Shown: positions 54,265 to 62,559 of the stretch, piece after piece
Position numbering within the stretch: the first letter of the stretch is position 1
How the letters are laid out: each line of letters starts with the position of its first letter
Assembly (NCBI GenBank): GCA_938074445.1
Contig: CALJEK010000001.1
Coordinates: 62,001-126,000, forward strand
Length of the DNA stretch: 64,000 nucleotides
Direction of reading: 5' to 3'
Source: Candidatus Kryptoniota bacterium
Lineage (GTDB): Bacteria > Bacteroidota > Ignavibacteria > Kryptoniales > Kryptoniaceae
Program-made: the position numbers and the translations under genes
The notes under the pieces: generated by a model
Seen by the model: the letters and a program-made list of their open reading frames with translations, nothing else
Databases searched by the model: none
What the model was told of the DNA's origin: nothing

Positions 54265-54648
54265 ATGAACGCAAAAAAATTTGCTACAGCAATCAACTGT
54301 ATTGACGGAAGAACTCAGATTCCAGTGATTGAGTGGTTGAAAAAGGAGTATAAAGTAGATTATGTGGATATGATCACAGAGCCTGGACCAGATAAAATAT
54401 TGTCAGAAGACAAAGATAGTTTTACGATTCAAGCGATAAGAAGGAAGGTTGAAATTTCGCTTAATAAACATAGCTCAAAAATTGTTGCAATTGCTGGACA
54501 TCACGATTGTGCTGGTAATCCCGTGAATAAAGAAACACACTTAAAACAAATCTTATCTGCAGTTGGAGCGATTAAGATGTGGAATCTTGGTGTTGATGTG
54601 GTGGGATTGTGGATTGATGAAAATTGGGAAGTCCACAAAGTTGAATGA
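54265..54648 (+). CDS. Minimal beta-carbonic-anhydrase-like protein
   Basis: A 127-residue protein with a C-x-D-x-R motif (C12, D14, R16 in AINCIDGRTQIP) and a H-x2-C motif (H79-C82 in AIAGHHDCAGNP). These match the zinc Cys/His/Cys set and Asp-Arg dyad of beta-carbonic anhydrases, but the chain is little more than half normal length and lacks the N-terminal arm and C-terminal helices. Similar tiny proteins are grouped as putative carbonic anhydrases of unknown activity. The 146 bases before it hold no gene. It stands upstream of a restriction-modification locus but need not belong to it. Confidence 0.7.
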   Translation: MNAKKFATAINCIDGRTQIPVIEWLKKEYKVDYVDMITEPGPDKILSEDKDSFTIQAIRRKVEISLNKHSSKIVAIAGHHDCAGNPVNKETHLKQILSAVGAIKMWNLGVDVVGLWIDENWEVHKVE

Positions 54649-54760
54649 TTTTAAACCTTACAATGCTCAACCAAGCAATTGGTAAAGTTAAAAATTTTTT
54701 GCTTATATTATTTTACCACGAATTTTAGAGCATTTAACGAATGAAACATTTCAAAACAGG

Positions 54761-54979
54761 GTGGGTTATGGTGTGAAAATTAGTGAGGTGAAGAAAGAAC
54801 TTGATAAAATTTATAGAGAAAGAAACAAATGGGATAGTGGTGAGGGACCGTTTACAAGTGATGAGATGAGGCGAAGAGAGCTAATTCTTCTAAAGCAATA
54901 TACTTTATATCATTTGGAAGATGCTCTGCTTGCAAAAAGCAAAGAGAGGAAATTTTGGCTTGATATTTACGACGAGTGA
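54761..54979 (+). CDS. 72-aa helical protein upstream of methyltransferase
   Basis: A small, highly charged protein (VKISEVKKELDKIYRERNKWDSGEGPFTSDEMRRRELILLKQYTLYHLEDALLAKSKERKFWLDIYDE) of about 72 residues from GTG 54761; GTG 54773 is equally possible. It appears all-helical with no HTH signature. It ends 46 bases before the methyltransferase. Controller proteins of restriction-modification systems often lie here, but they are HTH proteins; this one is not recognisably so. Function unknown. Confidence 0.6.
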   Translation: MGYGVKISEVKKELDKIYRERNKWDSGEGPFTSDEMRRRELILLKQYTLYHLEDALLAKSKERKFWLDIYDE

Positions 54980-55025
54980 TAGATAAATGGCTAAAAGAAA
55001 TTGAGAAGTAAAAAAGATATGAAAA

Positions 55026-56168
55026 ATGAAAAAGCGAGGATTCATATTTGCATGCACTTCAAAAAGTGAAAGCGAAATGCTTTCAAAAAACATTGTTCTT
55101 ACTGGTAGAACTTACGCCCCTAAGCTCTTTGCTATAAAAGAAGGTGACTACATATTTTTATACAATCTTGATACCGATATTCTTTGGGGTACATTTTTAG
55201 CAAAGGGTGAACCCTCATATGATAAGACACTTGAAATTTTTGGAGGTAAATACCCGTATTATATTTCAGTTGAGCCGTTAAATGAGATCAAAAAAGTTAA
55301 CAATGCGGGGCGATTACTTAAAAGGTTATCTATATCATGGAAAGATATACTAACAGAGAATGGAGCTCTTTATTTAAAATCAATTTTAGATAACGAATTG
55401 TTTGTTGATATCAAAGGGGAAAAGCTTGTTGATGTGGATTATCGCCCACCAATTTTTTCAACAACATTGTGGGACTACCCAACTCAAAGTTACGGTGATA
55501 CAAAAAAGGGGAATAACAAATATCCAGGCGTGACGCCCGCGTTTATAATATATAACCTAATTTGGCGATATACTGAACCTGGAGATTTAGTATGTGATCC
55601 AATGGCTGGTTCAGGAACAACTATTGATGTGTGTAAAGAGGAAAGAAGAAGAGTAGTTGCTTTTGACATCGTTCCCACGAGAAATGATATAATTCAGGCT
55701 GACGCAAGAAACTTACCGCTTAAAGATAATTCTATTGATATGGTATTTATCGATTCCCCCTATGGGGATAACATCAAGTATAATGACCATCCACTTAACA
55801 TTGGTAATATCCCTGCAACAAAAGAAGAATTTTTTGATGAATTGGAAAAGGTGATGAAGGAATGTTTGAGGGTATTAAAGGAGGGGAAAGTTTTAGCGTG
55901 GCTTATCGGAGACCAATGGGCAAAGGGAGTTTTCGTTCCAGTAGGTCTGAAAATATATGAAAGATTGACAAAGTATTTTGTCCCAATTGATATTGTTTCT
56001 GTTGTAAGAAGAAACCAATCTTCTAATACCCCATTTTGGCATAGCAAAGCACTGCAACACAATTTTTACCTTCGTGGTTTTAAATATCTTATCATTGTAA
56101 AAAAAGCATCCTCTAATGACAAAAAAGTAAAAAACTTGAAAATCAGCTGGGGTTTTTATGAAAGATAA
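55026..56168 (+). CDS. DNA amino-methyltransferase with N-terminal DCD/EVE-like domain
   Basis: A 380-residue enzyme. Residues 1-95 look like a DCD/EVE (PUA-like) domain: KRGFIFACTSKSESEML, then GDYIFLYNLDTDILWGTFLAKGEP. Residues 135-370 are an N4/N6 amino-methyltransferase with SAM motif I DPMAGSGTT (191-199) and catalytic motif IV DSPYGD (243-248), in the order I then IV. It should methylate an adenine or cytosine amino group. It overlaps the restriction nuclease gene by 11 bases. If the target is CCGG-like, as the nuclease suggests, the product would be N4-methylcytosine. The N-terminal reader may recognise bases of the host or phage. Confidence 0.82.
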   Translation: MKKRGFIFACTSKSESEMLSKNIVLTGRTYAPKLFAIKEGDYIFLYNLDTDILWGTFLAKGEPSYDKTLEIFGGKYPYYISVEPLNEIKKVNNAGRLLKRLSISWKDILTENGALYLKSILDNELFVDIKGEKLVDVDYRPPIFSTTLWDYPTQSYGDTKKGNNKYPGVTPAFIIYNLIWRYTEPGDLVCDPMAGSGTTIDVCKEERRRVVAFDIVPTRNDIIQADARNLPLKDNSIDMVFIDSPYGDNIKYNDHPLNIGNIPATKEEFFDELEKVMKECLRVLKEGKVLAWLIGDQWAKGVFVPVGLKIYERLTKYFVPIDIVSVVRRNQSSNTPFWHSKALQHNFYLRGFKYLIIVKKASSNDKKVKNLKISWGFYER

Positions 56169-56835
56169 AAAAGAATTTGTTAATGCTATTAAAAGCGAAA
56201 TTAAAAAGTGGATAAAAGAAAGAGGAATTGAGAATTTATCTGATGTTCTCGAGAAGGCAAGACAAGAGTATATTAAGGAAATCCAAAAGTACGGTGTTAA
56301 GGACCCAGAGCAAAGTTGGAAACCATTTAAGGGAAAGTTAGTAGAGGAAATCATTTTTGAGTATTTAATAAGCGAAATTGAAAAAATAGGGTTAAAAATT
56401 ATTAAAGGAGAAAGATTAGAAAAGGAAGAAAGCAAATTGGATGAATGCCTATCAAGGGTAAAAAGGAGCTTAGTTGTTGATTATGGTAAGTTTGGCATGC
56501 ACTTGCCAGATGCTGATATCGTTATCTTTGACCCTAAGGAATGTAAAGTTGTTGCCATTGTGTCTTCCAAAACAACGCTAAGAGAAAGAGTTGCCCAAAC
56601 CGGATACTGGTTTCTAAAGCTTAAAAGTAGCAAAGTAACTGAAAATATAAAAGTTTTATTTGTTACTCTTGATGAGGATGGGGACTTAATCGTTAAACAT
56701 CCTGCTAAGAAAGGAAGGGCAATCGCGGAAATAGACACAGATGGTACATTTGTAATCACAAATAAGGCGATCGAGGAAAGTAGTAAAGTCAAAAAATTTG
56801 AAAAATTTCTGGAAGAGGTAAAAAGCTGGATTTAA
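56158..56835 (+). CDS. Restriction endonuclease, BsaWI/EcoRII-like
   Basis: A 225-residue PD-(D/E)xK nuclease. The central block has WKPFKGKLVEEIIFEYL (a helix Glu), PDADIVIFDP (117-126, catalytic Asp) and VVAIVSSKTTLRERVAQTGYW (K138, R142-E143-R144). The K-x(3)-R-(D/E)-R pattern is the sequence-reading and catalytic signature of the CCGG/CCNGG group (EcoRII, PspGI, NgoMIV, Cfr10I, BsaWI). That suggests a CCGG or CC-N-GG type target, by family inference. It follows the methyltransferase with an 11-base overlap, forming a type II restriction-modification pair. Confidence 0.82.
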   Translation: MKDKKEFVNAIKSEIKKWIKERGIENLSDVLEKARQEYIKEIQKYGVKDPEQSWKPFKGKLVEEIIFEYLISEIEKIGLKIIKGERLEKEESKLDECLSRVKRSLVVDYGKFGMHLPDADIVIFDPKECKVVAIVSSKTTLRERVAQTGYWFLKLKSSKVTENIKVLFVTLDEDGDLIVKHPAKKGRAIAEIDTDGTFVITNKAIEESSKVKKFEKFLEEVKSWI

Positions 56836-56902
56836 AATTAAACAACCTGTTCTTGATAAAAAGAGCTAACGTAATGGAAATAGACAAACTTTGGGCGCGG
56901 AA

Positions 56903-57952
56903 TTAGAACTTAATGTCGGGGTTTAACGATTTTTCGTTCTTTTCAACAAGTTTAAGGAATGCAGAGTATACCGTTTCAACAGAAAGTTCTTTCATGCAAA
57001 TTTTTCCAATTTTACATTTCGTCAAATTGCAAGCGATGCACTTAAGATCTTCTTTTCTCACCCATAGATGTTTCTCCCCATAGGGACCTTGTGCGTAAGG
57101 GTTTGTCGGTCCGTAGATGCCAAGTGTTGGTGTTCCAACAGCTGTTGCGATATGCATTGGGGCTGAATCATTGCTTATCATAAAAGAACATCTCTTTAAG
57201 ATTGAAGCCAATTGTTTTAGATTGGTTTTAGGTGGGATTATGGGTTTTATCTCCATCATTGAGAAAATTCTTTGTGCATCTTCAAATTCTTTTTGGCTTC
57301 CCCATAGGATTAAAATTTTCGCCTTAAAGTTTTTAGCTATTTCATCCCCAAGCTTTGCAAATTTTTCAATCTCCCATCTTTTCGTTTCCCAAGTTCCGCT
57401 TGGATTCAACGCTATTACGGTTTCTCCGTTCAAATTGTTTTCCACCCAAAATTTTTCTGCAAAGCCTTCATCTTCTTCTCCAATTGGCATGTAAATTTCT
57501 TTATCAATTATTTCAAGCCCTATAAATCTTAAGGCGTCAAGATTAAATTCAACATTATGATAAACCTCTTTTCGTGGTTTTAACTTGATATTATAAGCAT
57601 AACCTCTCCCCCGGAAAGCGTAGCCAACTCGATATTTGGCGCCAGTTATGAATGTGAGCAAAGCAGATCTTGGATTGCAGAAAAGGTCTATCACAAGGTC
57701 ATATTTTCTTTTTCTTAATTCGCAGAATTTTTTCAAACTATTTTTTTCTCTTTCAAAAATTAGGAGTTCATCAACGAATGGATTTCCATTTATTATTTCG
57801 CTTGATGGTGGTTCGGTTAAAAAGTCGATTTTTGCACTCGGGAAATTGTGCCGAAGATTTTTTAAAACTACGGTCGAGAGCAAAACATCGCCGATTGCGC
57901 GAAGTTTTATAACCAAAATTTTTAGTATTTTTTCTTTGGGGATGTTGCTCAT
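56903..57952 (-). CDS. Glycosyltransferase family 9 (heptosyltransferase-like)
   Basis: A second family 9 enzyme, 349 residues from ATG 57952 (MSNIPKEKILKILVIKLRAIGDVLLS). The frame stays open to 58108, but that would extend into the divergent tricorn gene and adds a basic, signal-less region, so I rejected it. The GD motif RAIGDVLLSTVVLKNL and the C-terminal FMISNDSAPMHIATAVGTP...IYGPTNP are standard. A C-terminal Cys-rich tail (CIACNLTKCKIGKICMKEL) is common in the family. Role in envelope glycan assembly; donor sugar not deducible. Confidence 0.88.
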   Translation of the reverse strand: MSNIPKEKILKILVIKLRAIGDVLLSTVVLKNLRHNFPSAKIDFLTEPPSSEIINGNPFVDELLIFEREKNSLKKFCELRKRKYDLVIDLFCNPRSALLTFITGAKYRVGYAFRGRGYAYNIKLKPRKEVYHNVEFNLDALRFIGLEIIDKEIYMPIGEEDEGFAEKFWVENNLNGETVIALNPSGTWETKRWEIEKFAKLGDEIAKNFKAKILILWGSQKEFEDAQRIFSMMEIKPIIPPKTNLKQLASILKRCSFMISNDSAPMHIATAVGTPTLGIYGPTNPYAQGPYGEKHLWVRKEDLKCIACNLTKCKIGKICMKELSVETVYSAFLKLVEKNEKSLNPDIKF

Positions 57953-58061
57953 AATGATTATTTTTTTCTTTGGTTTAAAGTTAATAAAGAATGAGAAACT
58001 AATCCAAAGAAAATGCGTCAAAAATCTTGAACCTCGGATTAAAAACAAAAAAGGTAGTGCT

Positions 58062-61000
58062 ATGCTCAAACGCACACTTCTTTTAATCCTCCTTTTATTC
58101 ATCACCACAGTTTTCGTTTTATCCCAAGAAGAGGGGCGTCTTTTCCGTTTTCCAGCTATTTATGATTCGCAAATAGTTTTCACCTATGCTGGTGATCTTT
58201 ACATCGTATCTGCGAACGGGGGTATAGCAAGAAAGCTCACAAGCCATAATGGTTACGAGATGTTCGCAAGGTTTTCTCCTGATGGAAAATATATCGCATT
58301 TACCGCTCAATATGATGGTAATACCGAGGTTTATTTAATACCCTCAGAAGGAGGTGTACCGAGACGATTGACTTATACTGCAACACTTGAGCGAGATGAT
58401 GTTTCGGATAGGATGGGACCTAACAATATCGTGATGGGATGGACGCCTGATGGTAAGTATGTAATTTTCCGTTCGAGGATGAAAAGTTGGAATGCATTTC
58501 AAGGTAAATTATACAAGGTTTCGCTCGATGGTGATATTCCTGAGGAATTGCCGTTGCCGAGAGGTGGTTTTTGTTCCTTTTCACCGGATGGTAAAAAACT
58601 TGCCTATAATCGTGTATTTCGTGAATTTCGCACGTGGAAAAGATATAGAGGTGGGATGGCTGATGATATATGGATATATGATTTTGAGACGAAGAAAACG
58701 GAAAATATAACAAACAATCCCGCATCTGATATCATACCGATGTGGCACGGGGACAAAATTTATTTTCTTTCTGATAGGGATGAAAACAAACGAATGAATC
58801 TTTATGTTTACGATTTGAGGACAAAGCAGACAAGAAAACTTACCAATTTTAAAGATTATGACATAAAATTTCCATCCATTGGGAAAAATGCGATTGTTTT
58901 TGAATATGGTGGGCACATTTATAAGTTTGACTTGAAAACGGAAAAAGTTGAAAAGGTTCCAATTATCATAGCCGACGATATGGCAAATGGTCGAGGTGGG
59001 ATAATCAAAGTTGCCGATTTCATTACAGATTATGATATTTCCCCAGATGGGAAAAGAGCATTGTTTGTCGCTCGCGGTGATGTTTTCACAGTGCCAGCGA
59101 AAGAGGGTCAAACAAGAAATTTAACTGCAACTTCTGGAGTTCATGAGCGCGATGCTGTGTGGTCGCCTGATGGGAAGTATATCGCTTATATTTCCGATGC
59201 TTCGGGTGAAGATGAAATTTATATAATCAAGCAAGATGGAAGCGATAAACCTATACAATTAACTTCCGGAGAAGATACATATAAATACCGCATTGTATGG
59301 TCGCCCGACGCTAAAAAGATAATGTGGTCAGATAGAAAATTAAGATTGAGATATGTTGATGTTCAAACTAAAAAAATTAAAGATGTAGCACGAGCAACAG
59401 CTGGGGAGATAAGGCAATATTCTTGGTCACCCGATGGCAAATGGATTGCGTATGTAAAGCCAGAGGAAGAGGGGCTTTCAAGAGTTTACTTGTATTCGCT
59501 TGAAAAAGATAAATCCTATGAGGTTACAGATGGTTGGTATTCATCATACAATCCAATTTTCAGCTCCGATGGAAAGTATTTGATCTTTGTTTCAGATAGA
59601 GACTTTAACCCAATTTACGGTAGGACAGAGTTTAATCATGTTTATCAAGATATGGCGAGAATTTATTTAATAACTCTTTCAAAGAGCGTGGAGTCGCCGT
59701 TTAAACCAGTAAGCGACGAGGTTAAAGTAAGTGATGAAGCAAAACCTGCTACTCAGGAGCAAAGCAAAAAAGAGACATCACAGGAGAAAAGAGCAGTTAA
59801 TGTCGTCGTTGACCTTGATGGAATCAAAGACAGAATAATTGGTTTGCCGATAACTCCTTCAAATTACACAAGGGTTGGTTATGCTTCAGGTAGGATTTAT
59901 TACATCAGAAGAGGATTGAAAGATGAAAAGCCATTGCTTTTTATGTATGATTTGGGCGAAAAGAAAGAAACTGAGATTGGGCAGTTTGATAATTTTATTA
60001 TCTCATTTGATGAAAAGAAAATGTTGGTTGTGAAGGAGAAAACATATGCTATTATAGATGTTCCCAAAGCAAAGGTTGAATTGAAAGATAAACTTGATCT
60101 TTCTGGGCTTGAGGTAAATCTTAATAGGCGCGCTGAATGGACGCAAATTTTCAACGAATGTTGGAGGCAGATGAGGGAATTTTTCTATGATCCTAATTTA
60201 CACGGGGTCGATTGGGAAAGTGTCAAGAAAAAATATGAAGTTTTAGTTCCTTATGTAAATCATCGCGCTGATTTAACTTATGTGATTGGTGAAATGATAG
60301 GAGAGCTTAACGCAGGGCATACTTACGTTGGTGGTGGCGACTTGCCTAAAATTGACAAAACACGGATTGGTTTGCTTGGTGCTGAACTTGAAAGGGATAA
60401 AAAATCGGGATATTATAGGATAAAAAGAATTTTGAAAGGACAAAATTGGGATAAAAATTTGCGCTCGCCTCTGACCGAAGTTGGAGTGGATGTGAAAGAA
60501 GGTTATTATATCCTTGCTGTTAATGGGAAATCCGTTAAAGAGATGAGAAATATTTACGAATCGCTTATCAACACTGTTGACAAGCAAGTTAAACTTCGAG
60601 TTAACTCTCAGCCTAAGGAAGAGGGAAGTTGGGAGGTTACAGTTGTCCCAATTGGGGATGAAACGAGGCTTTACTACTATAATTGGGTGCAAAGCAATAT
60701 TGAAAAAGTTGAAAAGGCAACAAATGGAAAAGTTGGTTATATTCACATTCCTGATATGGGTGTTATGGGGTTAAATGAATTTGTGAAGCATTTCTATCCG
60801 CAACTTCAAAAGAAAGCATTGATAATAGATGTGAGAGGTAATGGTGGAGGGAATGTTTCACCTATGATAATTGAGAGGTTGAGAAGAGAAATTGCGATGG
60901 TCAGTGTATCAAGGTATATCTCGCCAACTCCAAATCCAAGGGATATGCACTATGGACCTAAGATTTGTATAATCGATGAATATTCTGCTTCTGATGGTGA

Positions 61001-61328
61001 TATATTCCCGTATAGATTTAAGAAATACGGACTCGGTAAACTTGTTGGGAAGAGGACTTGGGGTGGTGTCATAGGGATAAGGGGAACGCTTCCGCTTGTT
61101 GATGGCGGATATCTTAATAAACCTGAATTTGCTGTTTACGGAGCGGAGGGTGAAGGTTGGATAATTGAAGGGTATGGGGTTGAGCCGGATGTTTATGTTG
61201 ACAATGACCCTGCTAAGGAATATGAGGGGATAGATGAGCAATTAAATAAAGCAATTGAAATTATACTTGAAGAGTTGAAGACTAAAGAGAAAAAGCTCCC
61301 ACCGATTCCACCATATCCGAAGAAGTAA
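58062..61328 (+). CDS. Exported tricorn-type peptidase (S41)
   Basis: A 1088-residue protease from ATG 58062 with a signal peptide (residues 1-22); the longer open frame back to 57636 is the antisense of the glycosyltransferase and was rejected. Two beta-propellers (about 30-300 and 320-590, rich in FSPDGKYIAF-type repeats) lead to a PDZ domain and the S41 catalytic domain. The His is in LNAGHTYVGGGD and the nucleophile S977 in SASDGD, with the Glu in GVEPDV. Tricorn trims peptides from larger proteases; here it is exported. A clear intrinsic terminator follows. Confidence 0.93.
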   Translation: MLKRTLLLILLLFITTVFVLSQEEGRLFRFPAIYDSQIVFTYAGDLYIVSANGGIARKLTSHNGYEMFARFSPDGKYIAFTAQYDGNTEVYLIPSEGGVPRRLTYTATLERDDVSDRMGPNNIVMGWTPDGKYVIFRSRMKSWNAFQGKLYKVSLDGDIPEELPLPRGGFCSFSPDGKKLAYNRVFREFRTWKRYRGGMADDIWIYDFETKKTENITNNPASDIIPMWHGDKIYFLSDRDENKRMNLYVYDLRTKQTRKLTNFKDYDIKFPSIGKNAIVFEYGGHIYKFDLKTEKVEKVPIIIADDMANGRGGIIKVADFITDYDISPDGKRALFVARGDVFTVPAKEGQTRNLTATSGVHERDAVWSPDGKYIAYISDASGEDEIYIIKQDGSDKPIQLTSGEDTYKYRIVWSPDAKKIMWSDRKLRLRYVDVQTKKIKDVARATAGEIRQYSWSPDGKWIAYVKPEEEGLSRVYLYSLEKDKSYEVTDGWYSSYNPIFSSDGKYLIFVSDRDFNPIYGRTEFNHVYQDMARIYLITLSKSVESPFKPVSDEVKVSDEAKPATQEQSKKETSQEKRAVNVVVDLDGIKDRIIGLPITPSNYTRVGYASGRIYYIRRGLKDEKPLLFMYDLGEKKETEIGQFDNFIISFDEKKMLVVKEKTYAIIDVPKAKVELKDKLDLSGLEVNLNRRAEWTQIFNECWRQMREFFYDPNLHGVDWESVKKKYEVLVPYVNHRADLTYVIGEMIGELNAGHTYVGGGDLPKIDKTRIGLLGAELERDKKSGYYRIKRILKGQNWDKNLRSPLTEVGVDVKEGYYILAVNGKSVKEMRNIYESLINTVDKQVKLRVNSQPKEEGSWEVTVVPIGDETRLYYYNWVQSNIEKVEKATNGKVGYIHIPDMGVMGLNEFVKHFYPQLQKKALIIDVRGNGGGNVSPMIIERLRREIAMVSVSRYISPTPNPRDMHYGPKICIIDEYSASDGDIFPYRFKKYGLGKLVGKRTWGGVIGIRGTLPLVDGGYLNKPEFAVYGAEGEGWIIEGYGVEPDVYVDNDPAKEYEGIDEQLNKAIEIILEELKTKEKKLPPIPPYPKK

Positions 61329-61334
61329 AAGAGC

Positions 61335-61365
61335 GGGGCGAGGTTTCTCGCCCCTTTTTATTTTA
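61335..61365 (+). terminator. Intrinsic terminator after tricorn gene
   Basis: GGGGCGAG (61335-61342) pairs perfectly with CTCGCCCC (61347-61354) over a GTTT loop, followed directly by TTTTTATTTTA. An 8-bp GC-rich stem with a T-tract six bases after the stop codon is a textbook rho-independent terminator, and the clearest in the window. Confidence 0.93.
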
Positions 61366-61423
61366 ATTCCAAATTTTACAAAGAGCATTTTTTTATTTAT
61401 CTTTAATTTGGATGTGATGACGC

Positions 61424-61457
61424 CTGCCTTTTCCTCGCTTTTGCGGGGATAGGTAGG
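61424..61457 (+). promoter_or_regulatory. Hairpin in rtcA leader
   Basis: CCTGCC (61424-61429) pairs with GGTAGG (61452-61457) and, inside it, TCCTCGC (61433-61439) with GCGGGGA (61443-61449), allowing G-U pairs. It lies 34 bases before the rtcA start and lacks a T-tract, so it is more likely a leader structure than a terminator. It does not match a riboswitch I know. Confidence 0.4.
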
Positions 61458-61490
61458 GTTAAAAATAAAGATTTTTCCTTGCGTGGGCAG

Positions 61491-62555
61491 ATGGCGGAGG
61501 TAAAGGTCAAAGCAAAACCCGAACTTATCCAGATTGACGGCTCACAGGGTGAGGGCGGTGGACAAATGTTAAGAACATCACTTGCCCTTTCAATTTTTTT
61601 GATGAAACCTTTTGAGATGATAAATATCAGAGCAAATAGACCCAACCCCGGAATACAGGCTCAACACCTTAAAGCCATCGAAGCTTCATCTGTTATATCG
61701 AATGCAATTGTTGAAGGTGCGATTATTAAATCAAATTGGGTGAGATTTTTTCCTGTTGAAATTAAACATGGGAATTTTAAATTTGATATTGGCACTGCTG
61801 GTTCAACGTCGCTTGTTTTGCAAACGATTTACTTGCCCCTTTCCTTTGCAACCGGGACATCTAACTTGACAATTACGGGTGGAACTCATGTATCTTGGAG
61901 TCCGACTTTTGATTACATTAAAAATTGTTGGATTTATTTTATGAAAAGAATCGGCTTAAAAATTGATGTTGAATTGAAAAGAGCCGGATTTTATCCGCAT
62001 GGTGGAGGTGAGATCAAGGCGGTGATAAATCCTGTAAGAGAAATAAACCCACTAAATCTTATCGAAAGGGGTGAACTTCTTGGAATTCAAGTTTATTCAG
62101 CACATACAAATTTAACAGATGAAGTGGCAAAAAGACAGGCGAAAGCAGCTGAAAAAATTTTAAAAAATTACGGTAAGGTTGAAGTAATTATTGATGAACT
62201 TGATTCTTACTCAAAGAACACAACCATTGCAATAACTGGCATTTTTGAAAATTCAGTATGTTGTTATACTAATCTCGGTGAAAAGGGGAAAAGAGCCGAA
62301 TTTGTGGCTGAGGAGGCTTGTGAGAAGTTTTTGAAGTTTTTGAGCTCTGATTCAGCAGTTGATGAATATATGGCTGACCAAATTTTGCTTCCGCTTTCTT
62401 TAGCTCCCGAGGTTTCGGAATTTACCACACCAAGGTTGACAAACCACTTAAAAACTAATATAGATGTGATAAAAAAATTTGTCGATGTCGAGTTTGAAAT
62501 CGCCGAATTTAAAAATTCGTACAAAATTAAAGTAAAACCAACAAAAGTAGGATAG
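61491..62555 (+). CDS. rtcA: RNA 3'-terminal phosphate cyclase
   Basis: A 354-residue RtcA from ATG 61491; a TTG four codons earlier is less likely. It converts RNA 3'-phosphate ends to 2',3'-cyclic phosphates using ATP. Signatures: DGSQGEGGGQMLRTSLALSIF, RPNPGIQAQHLKAIEA, FDIGTAGSTSLVLQTIYLPLSFA, and GFYPHGGGEIKAVINP with the catalytic His in the C-terminal region. RtcA is frequent in archaea and scattered in bacteria, usually beside rtcB; here its neighbours are folP and a diadenylate cyclase instead. Confidence 0.93.
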   Translation: MAEVKVKAKPELIQIDGSQGEGGGQMLRTSLALSIFLMKPFEMINIRANRPNPGIQAQHLKAIEASSVISNAIVEGAIIKSNWVRFFPVEIKHGNFKFDIGTAGSTSLVLQTIYLPLSFATGTSNLTITGGTHVSWSPTFDYIKNCWIYFMKRIGLKIDVELKRAGFYPHGGGEIKAVINPVREINPLNLIERGELLGIQVYSAHTNLTDEVAKRQAKAAEKILKNYGKVEVIIDELDSYSKNTTIAITGIFENSVCCYTNLGEKGKRAEFVAEEACEKFLKFLSSDSAVDEYMADQILLPLSLAPEVSEFTTPRLTNHLKTNIDVIKKFVDVEFEIAEFKNSYKIKVKPTKVG

Positions 62556-62559
62556 TTTA

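Noticed and set aside
57636-58061. N-terminal extension of the tricorn gene
   Set aside because: It is the antisense of the glycosyltransferase, has no signal peptide, and the ATG at 58062 begins a clean signal sequence.
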